A stretch of 64,000 bases of DNA. Origin: CAWABB01 sp963780165 (GTDB lineage Bacteria > Bacteroidota > Ignavibacteria > UBA10030 > UBA6906). A program made the position numbers and the translations under genes. This document shows, one piece after another, positions 28,801 to 36,025 of this stretch. Position 1 is the first letter of the stretch. Each line of letters begins with the position of its first letter. The notes beneath the pieces are model-generated. The model was not told where the DNA came from. It worked only from the letters and a program-made list of their open reading frames with translations, and did no database searches. The stretch spans positions 1,302,001-1,366,000 of the forward strand of contig CAWABB010000001.1 in the NCBI GenBank assembly GCA_963780165.1, written 5' to 3'.

Positions 28801-30068
28801 GGATCTTCACCGGCACGCCAAATACCTGTGGCAATGCGGGCTGTCACCTCACACAGTACAATGCCACCATGGCGCCATCACACACGGCCGCCGCATTCCC
28901 GCTGGAGTGCCAGGTCTGCCACACCACCACGGCCTGGAAGCCGTCGACGTTCGACCACGCCAGGACGAACTTCCAGCTGACCGGGGCCCACGTTGCGGCC
29001 GCGTGCAACCTGTGCCACAAGAACGGTGTGTTTGCGGGGACGGCCCTGCAATGTTCGGGGTGCCATCAGGCACAGGCTACCGCAGTGGTAAGTCCGAGCC
29101 ACACGGGCTTCCCTGCTGATTGCGCGACGTGCCACACCACCACGGCCTGGAAGCCGTCGACGTTCGACCACACCAGGACGAACTTCCAGCTGACCGGGGC
29201 CCACGTTGCGGCCGCGTGCAACCTGTGCCACAAGAACGGTGTGTTTGCGGGGACGGCCCTGCAATGTTCGGGGTGCCATCAGGCACAGGCTACCGCAGTG
29301 GTGAGTCCCAGCCACACCGGCTTCCCCAACGACTGCGCGACATGCCACACGACGACCGCATGGCGCCCGTCGACGTTCGACCACGCCAGGACGAACTTCC
29401 AGCTGACCGGGGCCCACGTTGCGGTAGCATGCAACCAGTGCCACAAGAACGCGGTCTACACAGGGACACCCGCGACGTGCGGCAACGCGGCCTGTCACCT
29501 GCCGGACTACACGAGCGCAGCCAATCCGGTGCACGGGACAGGGTTCTCGACGGACTGCATCGCATGCCACAGCACGACCGCCTGGCGGCCGGCGACGTTC
29601 GACCACAGCAAGGCGAGCTTCCCGCTGACCGGCGCACACGTGACGACGCAGTGCGCGTTGTGCCACAAGAACGGGATCTACACCGGGACGCCAAATACCT
29701 GTGGCAATGCGGGCTGTCACCTCACACAGTACAATGCCACCATGGCGCCATCTCACACGGCCGCCGCATTCCCGCTGGAGTGCCAGGTCTGCCACACCAC
29801 CATGGCCTGGAAGCCGTCGACGTGGAACCACGACCCGTATTTCCCGATCTCAGCGGGAAGCAGGCATAGGCCAGGCAGGTGGAACGCCTGCGCCGATTGC
29901 CACACGGCGCCCACGAACTACACGGTCTTCTCATGCATCAACTGTCATGAGCACGCGTCGCAAAGCAACGTCGATGGACACCACACGGAGGTCGCGGGGT
30001 ACAGCTACAACAGTGCGGCGTGCTACCATTGTCATCCGCAAGGCAACTCGGAGGGTGGGAGACGATGA
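25890..30068 (+). CDS. Giant multihaem cytochrome c with 55 haem-binding motifs
   Basis: 1392 residues from ATG 25890 (GAGGGGGGATCA upstream). An in-frame ATG at 25782 would add a 36-residue hydrophobic N-terminus copied from the downstream oxidoreductase. The signal region is nearly identical to the 22-haem paralogue (ends NGAAQ). I count 47 CxxCH and 8 CxxxCH (CGNAACH / CGNAGCH) motifs, one per about 25 residues. After ten N-terminal motifs come 14 triheme units of about 73 residues, then a three-haem C-terminal cap (CADCH, CINCH, CYHCH). Each unit also has three non-attachment histidines (FDH, GAH, PxH), so every haem could be bis-His ligated. Units 3-14 are tandem DNA repeats. Likely an outer-membrane or extracellular electron wire partnered with the barrel upstream. 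Confidence 0.9.
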   Translation: MTGTCAPATAKAVRGKSIGDVWRPAARRLGAGIIMALALYTNGAAQTSPHGEIAIPCEDCHTARSWNELARPMKFDHASTGFKLTGQHELVQCRSCHTSFTFKGTNKQCSGCHDDLHRGELGANCDRCHSPRSWVVPDMAQRHSNTAFPLVGQHLTADCQRCHPNQQKHQYVGVRTECYSCHATDYEGSQAPNHRAAGFSTDCSQCHAVNAARWGGDFDHARTGFPLVGAHVTTPCSRCHTGNNFHNAGTQCFSCHQQQFTAATSPKHTGFPTDCLACHSMTAWRPASFDHNTTAFKLTGAHLSASCNRCHANGVFAGTPTQCVSCHQQNYASAANPVHSPGMSNDCAPCHTTTGWRPSSFNHTRTNFQLTGAHAAVLCNQCHKNGVFAGTALQCSGCHQAQATAVVSPSHTGFPNDCATCHTTTAWRPSTFDHTRTNFQLTGAHVAVACNQCHKNAIYAGTPATCGNAACHLPDYTGAANPVHGTGFSTDCIACHSTTAWRPATFDHSKASFALTGAHLSTQCALCHKNGIYTGTPNTCGNAGCHLTQYNATMAPSHTAAAFPLECQVCHTTTAWKPSTFDHAKTNFQLTGAHVAAACNLCHKNGVFAGTALQCSGCHQAQATAVVSPSHTGFPADCATCHTTTAWKPSTFDHTRTNFQLTGAHVAVACNQCHKNAVYAGTPATCGNAACHLPDYTGAANPVHGTGFSTDCIACHSTTAWRPATFDHSKASFALTGAHLSTQCALCHKNGIYTGTPNTCGNAGCHLTQYNATMAPSHTAAAFPLECQVCHTTTAWKPSTFDHAKTNFQLTGAHVAAACNLCHKNGVFAGTALQCSGCHQAQATAVVSPSHTGFPADCATCHTTTAWKPSTFDHTRTNFQLTGAHVAVACNQCHKNAVYAGTPATCGNAACHLPDYTGAANPVHGTGFSTDCIACHSTTAWRPATFDHSKASFPLTGAHVTTQCALCHKNGIFTGTPNTCGNAGCHLTQYNATMAPSHTAAAFPLECQVCHTTTAWKPSTFDHARTNFQLTGAHVAAACNLCHKNGVFAGTALQCSGCHQAQATAVVSPSHTGFPADCATCHTTTAWKPSTFDHTRTNFQLTGAHVAAACNLCHKNGVFAGTALQCSGCHQAQATAVVSPSHTGFPNDCATCHTTTAWRPSTFDHARTNFQLTGAHVAVACNQCHKNAVYTGTPATCGNAACHLPDYTSAANPVHGTGFSTDCIACHSTTAWRPATFDHSKASFPLTGAHVTTQCALCHKNGIYTGTPNTCGNAGCHLTQYNATMAPSHTAAAFPLECQVCHTTMAWKPSTWNHDPYFPISAGSRHRPGRWNACADCHTAPTNYTVFSCINCHEHASQSNVDGHHTEVAGYSYNSAACYHCHPQGNSEGGRR
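27001..29860 (+). repeat. Tandem 660-bp repeats (nine-haem units) inside the giant cytochrome gene
   Basis: Units start at 27001, 27661, 28321, then a 219-bp partial unit at 28981, then 29200. The 660-bp copies at 27661 and 28321 are essentially identical over their length apart from a few bases; the outer ones differ slightly more. Each 660-bp unit encodes 220 residues and nine haem motifs (three triheme sub-units, two of them with a CxxxCH). The 219-bp unit is one triheme sub-unit. All are multiples of three, so gain or loss keeps the frame. Confidence 0.92.
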
Positions 30069-30110
30069 AACGATGGGGGGGAAATTCGTTGCCTTCAGGA
30101 ACCTCAGCAC

Positions 30111-31415
30111 ATGTCGGCTGACACTCTGATCACTCTTGCCATCGCAGCAGTGCTCATCCTTGCGATCGTGGTCCCCTACTACCGCAGGACCCGCAAGCGT
30201 GAGACCGATGCGAAGGAGCAGTTTGAACGGGCAAAAGTGAGCGGGCTTCAGGCAGCGGTATCGGTGCACCCGCACATCAACGCGCTGACCTGCATCGGGT
30301 GCGGCGGATGCGTGGATGCCTGTCCCGAAGGAGACGTTCTCGCGGTGATCGATGGCAAAGCCACGCTGGTTAAAGGAGCCAAGTGCGTGGGACACGGATT
30401 GTGCGCAGACGCCTGTCCCGTCGGAGGCATCACGCTCATGATGGCAGCGCCAGGCCGCAGCGCCGACCTGCCGGTACTGGACACCCACCTCGAAACCAGC
30501 GTGCAGAACATGTTCATCGTTGGAGAGCTGGGCGGCTTGGGGCTCATCAAGAACGCCATATCACAGGGGAAGCAGGCTGTCGATTACATCGCCTCCCGCC
30601 CCTTCCCGAGGAACGGAAAGCTCGACGTGGCGATTGTCGGCGCAGGACCCGCCGGCATCGCGGCGGCGCTTGCCGCAAAACAGCATTCGCTGAGGTACGT
30701 CCTTCTCGAGCAGGGAGAGCTTGGCGGAACCATCCTCCAGTACCCGCGGAGGAAAATCGTCATGACCGCACCGGTCGAAGTCCCGCTCTGGGGGAAGCTG
30801 AAGTTGACCGAGACCTCCAAGGAGAACCTCCTGGATGTCTGGCGCAATATCATTGCGAAGACCGAGCTGAAGATCAACGAACACGAGAAGGCCGTGGACA
30901 TCAGGGCTCAGGACGGAATCTTCGCGCTGTCGACGACGGGCTCGCACTATGAAGCCAGGCACGTTGTGCTGGCGCTGGGAAGGCGGGGAACACCACGAAA
31001 GCTCGGCGTCCCGGGAGAGGATCAGGGGAAGGTGATGTACAGGTTGATGGACGCCGAAACCTACCAGGGCTATCACGTCCTCGTCGTCGGAGGAGGCGAT
31101 TCGGCCGTTGAGGCAGCCATGGGTCTCGCGCTCCAGGGCACCAACACGGTGACGCTGTCATATCGCCAGGGTCAGTTTTCGCGGCTCAAGGAGCGCAACC
31201 TGAAGCATCTCGAGGAGTATCTGCGGAAGAAGAAGATCACGGTCGTATTCAATTCTGAAGTCTCACAGATCCTTGAACACGAAGTCATTCTTGAAACCCC
31301 CGAGGGGCGCAAGGAAGTCCGGAACGATTACGTCTTTGTCTTTGCCGGCGGAGAAATGCCGTTCGAGTTTCTCAAGAAGATCGGGATCCAGTTCCACACC
31401 CAGCTACTTCAGTAA
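30111..31415 (+). CDS. Membrane-anchored ferredoxin-FAD/NAD(P) oxidoreductase
   Basis: 434 residues. The N-terminal helix (about 5-22, TLITLAIAAVLILAIVV) is followed by basic RRTRKRE, which anchors it with the rest in the cytosol. A dicluster ferredoxin domain follows. Cluster 1 is Cys61-64-67-71 (CIGCGGCVDACP). Cluster 2 is C92-x2-H95-x2-C98-x3-C102 (CVGHGLCADACP), where His replaces the second Cys. Then come a thioredoxin-reductase-like flavoprotein with FAD motif GAGPAG (about 177-182) and a second nucleotide motif VVGGGDSAVEAA. The CxxC redox pair of true thioredoxin reductase is absent. ATG 30111 has AGGA ten bases upstream. As the last gene of the locus it could move electrons between NAD(P)H and the cytochrome chain; direction is unknown. 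Confidence 0.85.
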   Translation: MSADTLITLAIAAVLILAIVVPYYRRTRKRETDAKEQFERAKVSGLQAAVSVHPHINALTCIGCGGCVDACPEGDVLAVIDGKATLVKGAKCVGHGLCADACPVGGITLMMAAPGRSADLPVLDTHLETSVQNMFIVGELGGLGLIKNAISQGKQAVDYIASRPFPRNGKLDVAIVGAGPAGIAAALAAKQHSLRYVLLEQGELGGTILQYPRRKIVMTAPVEVPLWGKLKLTETSKENLLDVWRNIIAKTELKINEHEKAVDIRAQDGIFALSTTGSHYEARHVVLALGRRGTPRKLGVPGEDQGKVMYRLMDAETYQGYHVLVVGGGDSAVEAAMGLALQGTNTVTLSYRQGQFSRLKERNLKHLEEYLRKKKITVVFNSEVSQILEHEVILETPEGRKEVRNDYVFVFAGGEMPFEFLKKIGIQFHTQLLQ

Positions 31416-31424
31416 GTCCCCCCA

Positions 31425-32120
31425 TTACGCTACAAGGCGGGCGATAGCGAACGCCACGCCGGCAGCAATCCCTCCGATGAGCATGGTCTGCACCGCGCTG
31501 CGAATGCGGTGCGTGCCGGTGAAGCCCCCTTTGATGTACCCAAACACCACGAGCGCCAGGAGAGTGCAGGCGATCGACCAAATCAGGCCTCTGGATGCCT
31601 CAGGGATAAGGATGTAGGGAACAAGAGGGATGAGCCCTCCCACGGCGTATGCCCCAGCGATCGTGATCCCGCTTGAGAGAGCCCGTTTTGGATCGGGCTG
31701 CTCCAGGCCGAGTTCGAACTTCATCATGAAGTCCACCCACTGCTTGGGCCGGCGGCTCAATGCCTCGACCACCGGGGCCGACTCTTCAGCCGTCAGCCCG
31801 TAGGAGGTGAGGAAGTCGGACACCTCCTTGCGCTCCATGTCCGACTTCTCCACGATTTCCCGCTCTTCACGCCGGTATTCACTGGCGTAATGCTCCGCAT
31901 CGCTTCGTGCGGCCAGGTATCCCCCGAGGCCCATGGCGATGGAGCCTGCAGCGATCTCCGCGAGGCCGGCTGTGACAACGATGCCGGATGAAGCCACGGC
32001 GCCCGATAGGCCTGCCGCAAGGGCGAATGGCACCGTGAGTCCATCGGACATTCCAATAACGACATCCCTGACAGCTTCGCTTGCCGTGAAATGGGACTCG
32101 ATATGCGGCGTGGCGGGCAT
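31425..32120 (-). CDS. VIT1/CCC1-family Fe(II)/Mn(II) transporter
   Basis: A 231-residue membrane protein of the vacuolar iron transporter family. The N-terminal helix pair carries the conserved VRDVVIGMSDGLTVPFALAAG motif. A cytosolic Glu-rich metal-binding helical region follows (HYASEYRREEREIVEKSDMERKEV), and three hydrophobic segments lie at the C-terminus. ATG 32120 follows GGAGGA. It is convergent with the oxidoreductase gene, nine bases apart. Family members export or sequester ferrous iron or manganese. Its place beside a possible iron-reducing electron conduit is suggestive but may be chance. Confidence 0.88.
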   Translation of the reverse strand: MPATPHIESHFTASEAVRDVVIGMSDGLTVPFALAAGLSGAVASSGIVVTAGLAEIAAGSIAMGLGGYLAARSDAEHYASEYRREEREIVEKSDMERKEVSDFLTSYGLTAEESAPVVEALSRRPKQWVDFMMKFELGLEQPDPKRALSSGITIAGAYAVGGLIPLVPYILIPEASRGLIWSIACTLLALVVFGYIKGGFTGTHRIRSAVQTMLIGGIAAGVAFAIARLVA

Positions 32121-32166
32121 GGGCGAGCATTCCTCCGAATGTGATGGAGGGATATATACGGGGAGA

Positions 32167-32658
32167 TCATGAGAGTGTCAACCTGTACGCCTCCCGTGCG
32201 CAATCCGGACAGTACCCGTCACTGAACTTCGTTGCATAGTGAATCTCCATGTATGCGTCGACGGGATACCAGTCCCCCCGCGTATCTCGCACACGCCCGC
32301 AGGACGAGCAGATAGGGATAATCTTCCGCAGGGAGGCGACCTCATCGAGCGCCCTCTCCAATTCCGGAATGAGTCGTGAGGTCTGAGCCTCTGCAACCTC
32401 GCGACGCCGCATCTGAACATTCAGTTCGCTGTGTCGGCGCCACGCGTACACAACACCCGCAATCACCAGATAGAGCGCGACGGTGAACAACTCGTCGAGT
32501 TGCCACGTTTCATGCCGGTAGAGGAACACCAGAACGGCATTGAAGACATCGAACACCGCAGACACCGCATAAACGGCAACGGCCAGGACTGCAATCACAA
32601 TGATATCCCGGCCTGCCCGTCTCCCCTCAAACAGCCTCCTCGCCCCGGCGAATGTCAT
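32167..32658 (-). CDS. Small membrane protein with C-terminal Cys-pair (CSSCGRVRD) domain
   Basis: 163 residues. There are two transmembrane helices (about 19-47 and 58-72), a charged coiled stretch (QMRRREVAEAQTSRLIPELE) and a C-terminal domain ICSSCGRVRDTRGDWYPVDA with CPDCA. That last domain is often found at the end of PAS or response-regulator proteins and could bind zinc through its two Cys pairs. Here it is attached to membrane helices with no kinase or cyclase. ATG 32658 has GGAG upstream. It lies 47 bases before the VIT1-type gene on the same strand. A sensory or regulatory role is possible, but no function is claimed. Confidence 0.65.
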   Translation of the reverse strand: MTFAGARRLFEGRRAGRDIIVIAVLAVAVYAVSAVFDVFNAVLVFLYRHETWQLDELFTVALYLVIAGVVYAWRRHSELNVQMRRREVAEAQTSRLIPELERALDEVASLRKIIPICSSCGRVRDTRGDWYPVDAYMEIHYATKFSDGYCPDCAREAYRLTLS

Positions 32659-32677
32659 GAATCATCTCCTTCTCCGC

Positions 32678-33214
32678 TCACATCGTATGCGGCCGGGCGA
32701 CGTTGTTCGCCTCGTGGAGCGACTCAGCAAAGTCATGAGCCACATTGCTGATCTGAAGCGTCACATCCCTCAGGTTCTTCTTCGTCACAACGACGAAATA
32801 TCCTTGCGACCACGTTGCGCCTTCGGTCGGAAAATCCGGCCTGCTGGCGAGCATGACCTTCTGGATGAGGTCTGCCGAGAATGAAAAGACGAACGGCGAT
32901 GCATCATGCCGCGTCGAGTCGACCTGGGTGCCCACCACATTGACAAAGAGGTACGGTTCCCCCGGCTCCTTGCGCCACGCCGTATCATCCAGGACCTTCA
33001 CGTTGTCGACAACAAGGCGTGTCTCTATCGCGTGCTTCAGATCAGCTTCCGTCAATCCGTAGGCGTGTTCGCTCGGCGCCTGATAGCGCACCACGACGTG
33101 GACTCCCTTGACGCCGGCGAGGGATTGATCTGGATACTCTCGCAACTGGCCCAACGATTGCGTTGTTGCGCCTAGAAATAGAGCCAACGCGAGCGCGCTT
33201 CCGGTCTTACCCAT
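32678..33214 (-). CDS. Secreted protein of unknown function
   Basis: 178 residues from ATG 33214, chosen because AAGGAAG precedes it and it opens a signal peptide (MGKTGSALALALFLGATTQSLGQ). The mature part contains LAGVKGVHVVVRYQAP, LKHAIETRLVVDNVKVL, PYLFVNVVGTQV and a C-terminal helix. This resembles small periplasmic lipocalin/DUF-type beta proteins, but no family is recognised. It lies 19 bases before the Cys-pair membrane protein on the same strand. Confidence 0.6.
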   Translation of the reverse strand: MGKTGSALALALFLGATTQSLGQLREYPDQSLAGVKGVHVVVRYQAPSEHAYGLTEADLKHAIETRLVVDNVKVLDDTAWRKEPGEPYLFVNVVGTQVDSTRHDASPFVFSFSADLIQKVMLASRPDFPTEGATWSQGYFVVVTKKNLRDVTLQISNVAHDFAESLHEANNVARPHTM

Positions 33215-33552
33215 GGTGGCTTCCTTCATATGGTGATAGTCGGAACGTAACGAAGAGCGCATGGCCACCGCCCCGCACCAGCCGGGTACGAGGTCCGTGC
33301 CCATGCTCCTTCTCACTATGGTACGGGGGGGTTCTTTCAGCAGGATGACGGGAGGATTACAACTTTGTTATCTGGGGGGCGGGCGTAGGCTGGACGCCAG
33401 GATCGCACAGACTGCGCGCCGGGACGGTGCGGCGGTTCTTTTCCCATGGCCCAGGGGCCAAAGAAAAGGCTCGGAGCAGCCCGAGCCCGTCACTTGTCTG
33501 ATATCCCTGCGAGAGCGATTCGACGCCGGATTCAGGCGGCCTGAAGAGCGGC
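33215..33552. other. Intergenic region between unknown secreted gene and ABC transporter operon
   Basis: 338 bases without a gene. The only clear element is the minus-strand terminator at 33461-33487 for the transporter operon. The remainder presumably holds the promoter of the minus-strand gene starting at 33214; no convincing -35/-10 was found. Confidence 0.5.
33461..33487 (-). terminator. Rho-independent terminator of the sugar transporter operon
   Basis: On the minus strand GGCTCGG-GCTGCT-CCGAGCC (33468-33487) forms a 7-bp GC-rich stem followed by TTTTCTTT. It lies about 65 bases after the permease stop at 33553. Confidence 0.75.
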
Positions 33553-34500
33553 CTACGATTGCCTTCGCTGACGATACTGGTCCAGAGCCACGGCCGCCAG
33601 TATGATCAGCCCCGTCACGATCTCCTGGACCCAGTTCGGGAACTCCATCTTCGTGCTGCCGTTGGCGACGATCGTCATGATCAGCGCGCCCACCAGGCTC
33701 CCGAGCACGCTCCCCTGGCCACCGGAAAGGCTTGCCCCCCCGATCACGACCGCAGCGATGACGTCGAGCTCCATGCCGGTGGCGGTCGTCGGGTCGCCCA
33801 CCGTGAGATACGAAAACTGAAATACCCCCGCTAGTCCGGCAAACGCGGAACCGATGGCGTACACGAGTATCTTCCTGCGTTCAACCGGAACCCCGCACAG
33901 ACGGGCCGTATGCTCGTTCGATCCCACGGCCAAAATGTGCCGCCCCAGCTGAGCATAACGCAGGAAAGCCCCGACGCCAAGCGCGAGGATGAGCATCATC
34001 CAGACGCCCGCCGGGAACAGCATCCACTTCCTGTCGTCGGGAAGGATATTCAACAGGCTTGTCAGCCATCCGCCCTCAGCAAGCACGACCTGCTCGTCGG
34101 CAAGCCCCTTCGCAAGCCCCCGCATCGCGCCCCACATGGCAAGCGTGACGATGAACGGCGCCAATCGCATCTTCGTCACACAGAGGCCGATCGTGACCCC
34201 GACCAGCGCCCCCGCGGCCATACCTCCAACCGCAGCGGCAAATGGCGGGAATCCGGCCTGCAACAACAGCGCGATCACCACGGTGCTGAGCGCGATGACC
34301 GAGCCGACCGACAGATCGATGCCGCCGCTGATGATGACGACGGTCATGCCCAGCGCGGCCGTGCCAACCACCGCCGTCTGCAGCAGCATCAACTGAATAT
34401 TGTCCGCCGTGACAAATACCTCCGGCCTCAGAAGCGCAAACAGTGCGAATACCGCGACGAGTCCCGTGAGCGGCCCGAGCTTCTGTAGTCGTCGTTTCAC
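33553..34500 (-). CDS. ABC sugar transporter permease (RbsC-like)
   Basis: A 315-residue inner-membrane permease of the ribose/xylose type with about eight to ten helices. Family hallmarks are MTVVIISGGIDLSVGSVIAL near residue 52 and the cytosolic loop AVGSNEHTARLCGVPV, followed by AAVVIGGASLSGGQGSVLGS. The start is GTG 34500, overlapping the ATPase stop (GTGA), so translation is coupled. With the ATPase and binding protein it forms a complete CUT2-type monosaccharide importer. Its operon with fucose isomerase suggests L-fucose or a related 6-deoxy sugar as cargo. Confidence 0.93.
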   Translation of the reverse strand: MKRRLQKLGPLTGLVAVFALFALLRPEVFVTADNIQLMLLQTAVVGTAALGMTVVIISGGIDLSVGSVIALSTVVIALLLQAGFPPFAAAVGGMAAGALVGVTIGLCVTKMRLAPFIVTLAMWGAMRGLAKGLADEQVVLAEGGWLTSLLNILPDDRKWMLFPAGVWMMLILALGVGAFLRYAQLGRHILAVGSNEHTARLCGVPVERRKILVYAIGSAFAGLAGVFQFSYLTVGDPTTATGMELDVIAAVVIGGASLSGGQGSVLGSLVGALIMTIVANGSTKMEFPNWVQEIVTGLIILAAVALDQYRQRRQS

Positions 34501-36017
34501 GCGGCCCCCGTTGCCTGGCGTATGATGTCATGCTCCGTGAGATCGCGGACTGGCCGCGGCGGGCGGAGCGCCCCGCGAACCATGACCGCTATCCTGTCAC
34601 AGATGCCGAGCAGCTCCGGAAGGTAGCTGCTCACCACGAGAATCGCCTTGCCGTGAAGCGCAAGCGCGTCAATCAGCTCGTAGATCTCCGTCTTCGAAGC
34701 GACATCGATGCCTCGCGTGGGCTCGTCGAGGAGCAGAAGATCGACGTCGTGATGGAGCAACCGCGCGAGGGCCACTTTCTGCTGGTTGCCCCCGGAGAGT
34801 TCCCCGACGCGCTGCCGCGGGTCACGAGTCTTGATGCCCAGCGTGCGTATCCACCCGGCAGCTGTCGTCTCCTGCTTCATGGGCGACATCATCCCCCACG
34901 AGCCGAATGCGTCGAGCCGCGAGAGCGTCATGTTGTCCGTGATCGTCATCGACAGGGCCAGGCCTTCCTTCGCGCGATCCTCGCTGACCATGCCCATCCC
35001 CTGCCGCCATCGCTGCCTCGGGAGCGCGGCGCCGGCGTACGTGGCGAAACGAATCTGGCCGCTCTTCACCGGCTCCAGACCGAAGATGGCCCTGAGCATC
35101 TCCGACCTCCCTGCACCGATCAGACCGGCGATGCCGAGGACTTCCCCCCGATGGAGAACAAACGAAGCGGTCGAGGGCTTGTCGACGCCGGCCAGTCCGG
35201 AAATGTCGAGGAGAGGGTCTCCGGGAGACCGATGGGATCGAGGGAACAGGTCTGACACATCGCGCCCGACCATCATCGAGGCGATCTCATTCATGGAATG
35301 CTCGGCCGTACCTCCCTCTCCGACCGACCCGCCGTCCCTGAGCACGACGAAACGATCCGCGATCTCCCGCACCTCTTCCAGGAAATGAGAGATGAAGACG
35401 ATCGCGTGCCCGCTTTCCTTGAGTCGCCGGAGAAGCTCGAAGAGTCTCCGCGTATCCTCCGCGGTGAGCGCACTTGTCGGCTCGTCGAATACGAGCACGC
35501 GGCTCTTGAGCGCCACCGATCGCGCGATCTCGACAAGCTGCCGCTCGGCTAGGGACATCGTCCCCACCGGCTGATCAAGAAGCGTTGCCGGCCCCCCGAC
35601 CTGGTTGAGCGCCTCCAGGGCGATCGCCCGGGTCTCCTTCTGCCGGACGATGCCACGCTGGACAGGCTCGACGCCCAGCACGATATTCTCCGCACCCGTC
35701 ATGTGCGGGACGACGGACAATTCCTGATAGACCATGGCGACACCGGCAGCCCGCGCTTCCTGCGGATTCTTGGGGGAATAGGGATGGCCATTCAGCGTCA
35801 TGGCCCCGCCATCCGCCCGCACCGCACCGGAAAGAACGCGCATCAGCGTGCTTTTCCCCGCCCCGTTTTCGCCAACAAGAGCCACGATCTCCCCGGCATC
35901 GACGGAGAACGACACGCCGTTCAACGCCACCGTGGCTCCGAAAGACTTCCGGATGTCGCGCATGGTGAGCATTGCTGCAGGGGCTGCTGCGAGTGTGGAG
36001 ATCGGGTGAGCTGTCAT
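34497..36017 (-). CDS. ABC sugar transporter ATPase (RbsA-like, two nucleotide domains)
   Basis: 506 residues, the usual RbsA/XylG length. The N-terminal half has Walker A GENGAGKST, signature MSLAERQLVEIARS and Walker B VLVFDEPTSALT. The C-terminal half has the degenerate Walker A GLIGAGRSEM typical of RbsA, signature LSGGNQQKVALA and Walker B LLLLDEPTRG. ATG 36017 lies eight bases after the binding-protein stop; no strong ribosome site is seen, consistent with coupling. Confidence 0.94.
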   Translation of the reverse strand: MTAHPISTLAAAPAAMLTMRDIRKSFGATVALNGVSFSVDAGEIVALVGENGAGKSTLMRVLSGAVRADGGAMTLNGHPYSPKNPQEARAAGVAMVYQELSVVPHMTGAENIVLGVEPVQRGIVRQKETRAIALEALNQVGGPATLLDQPVGTMSLAERQLVEIARSVALKSRVLVFDEPTSALTAEDTRRLFELLRRLKESGHAIVFISHFLEEVREIADRFVVLRDGGSVGEGGTAEHSMNEIASMMVGRDVSDLFPRSHRSPGDPLLDISGLAGVDKPSTASFVLHRGEVLGIAGLIGAGRSEMLRAIFGLEPVKSGQIRFATYAGAALPRQRWRQGMGMVSEDRAKEGLALSMTITDNMTLSRLDAFGSWGMMSPMKQETTAAGWIRTLGIKTRDPRQRVGELSGGNQQKVALARLLHHDVDLLLLDEPTRGIDVASKTEIYELIDALALHGKAILVVSSYLPELLGICDRIAVMVRGALRPPRPVRDLTEHDIIRQATGAA

Positions 36018-36025
36018 GACGACGC

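Noticed and set aside
27001..29860. Regular repeats that could suggest a CRISPR array
   Set aside because: Units are 660 or 219 bp, coding, in frame, and have no unique spacers.
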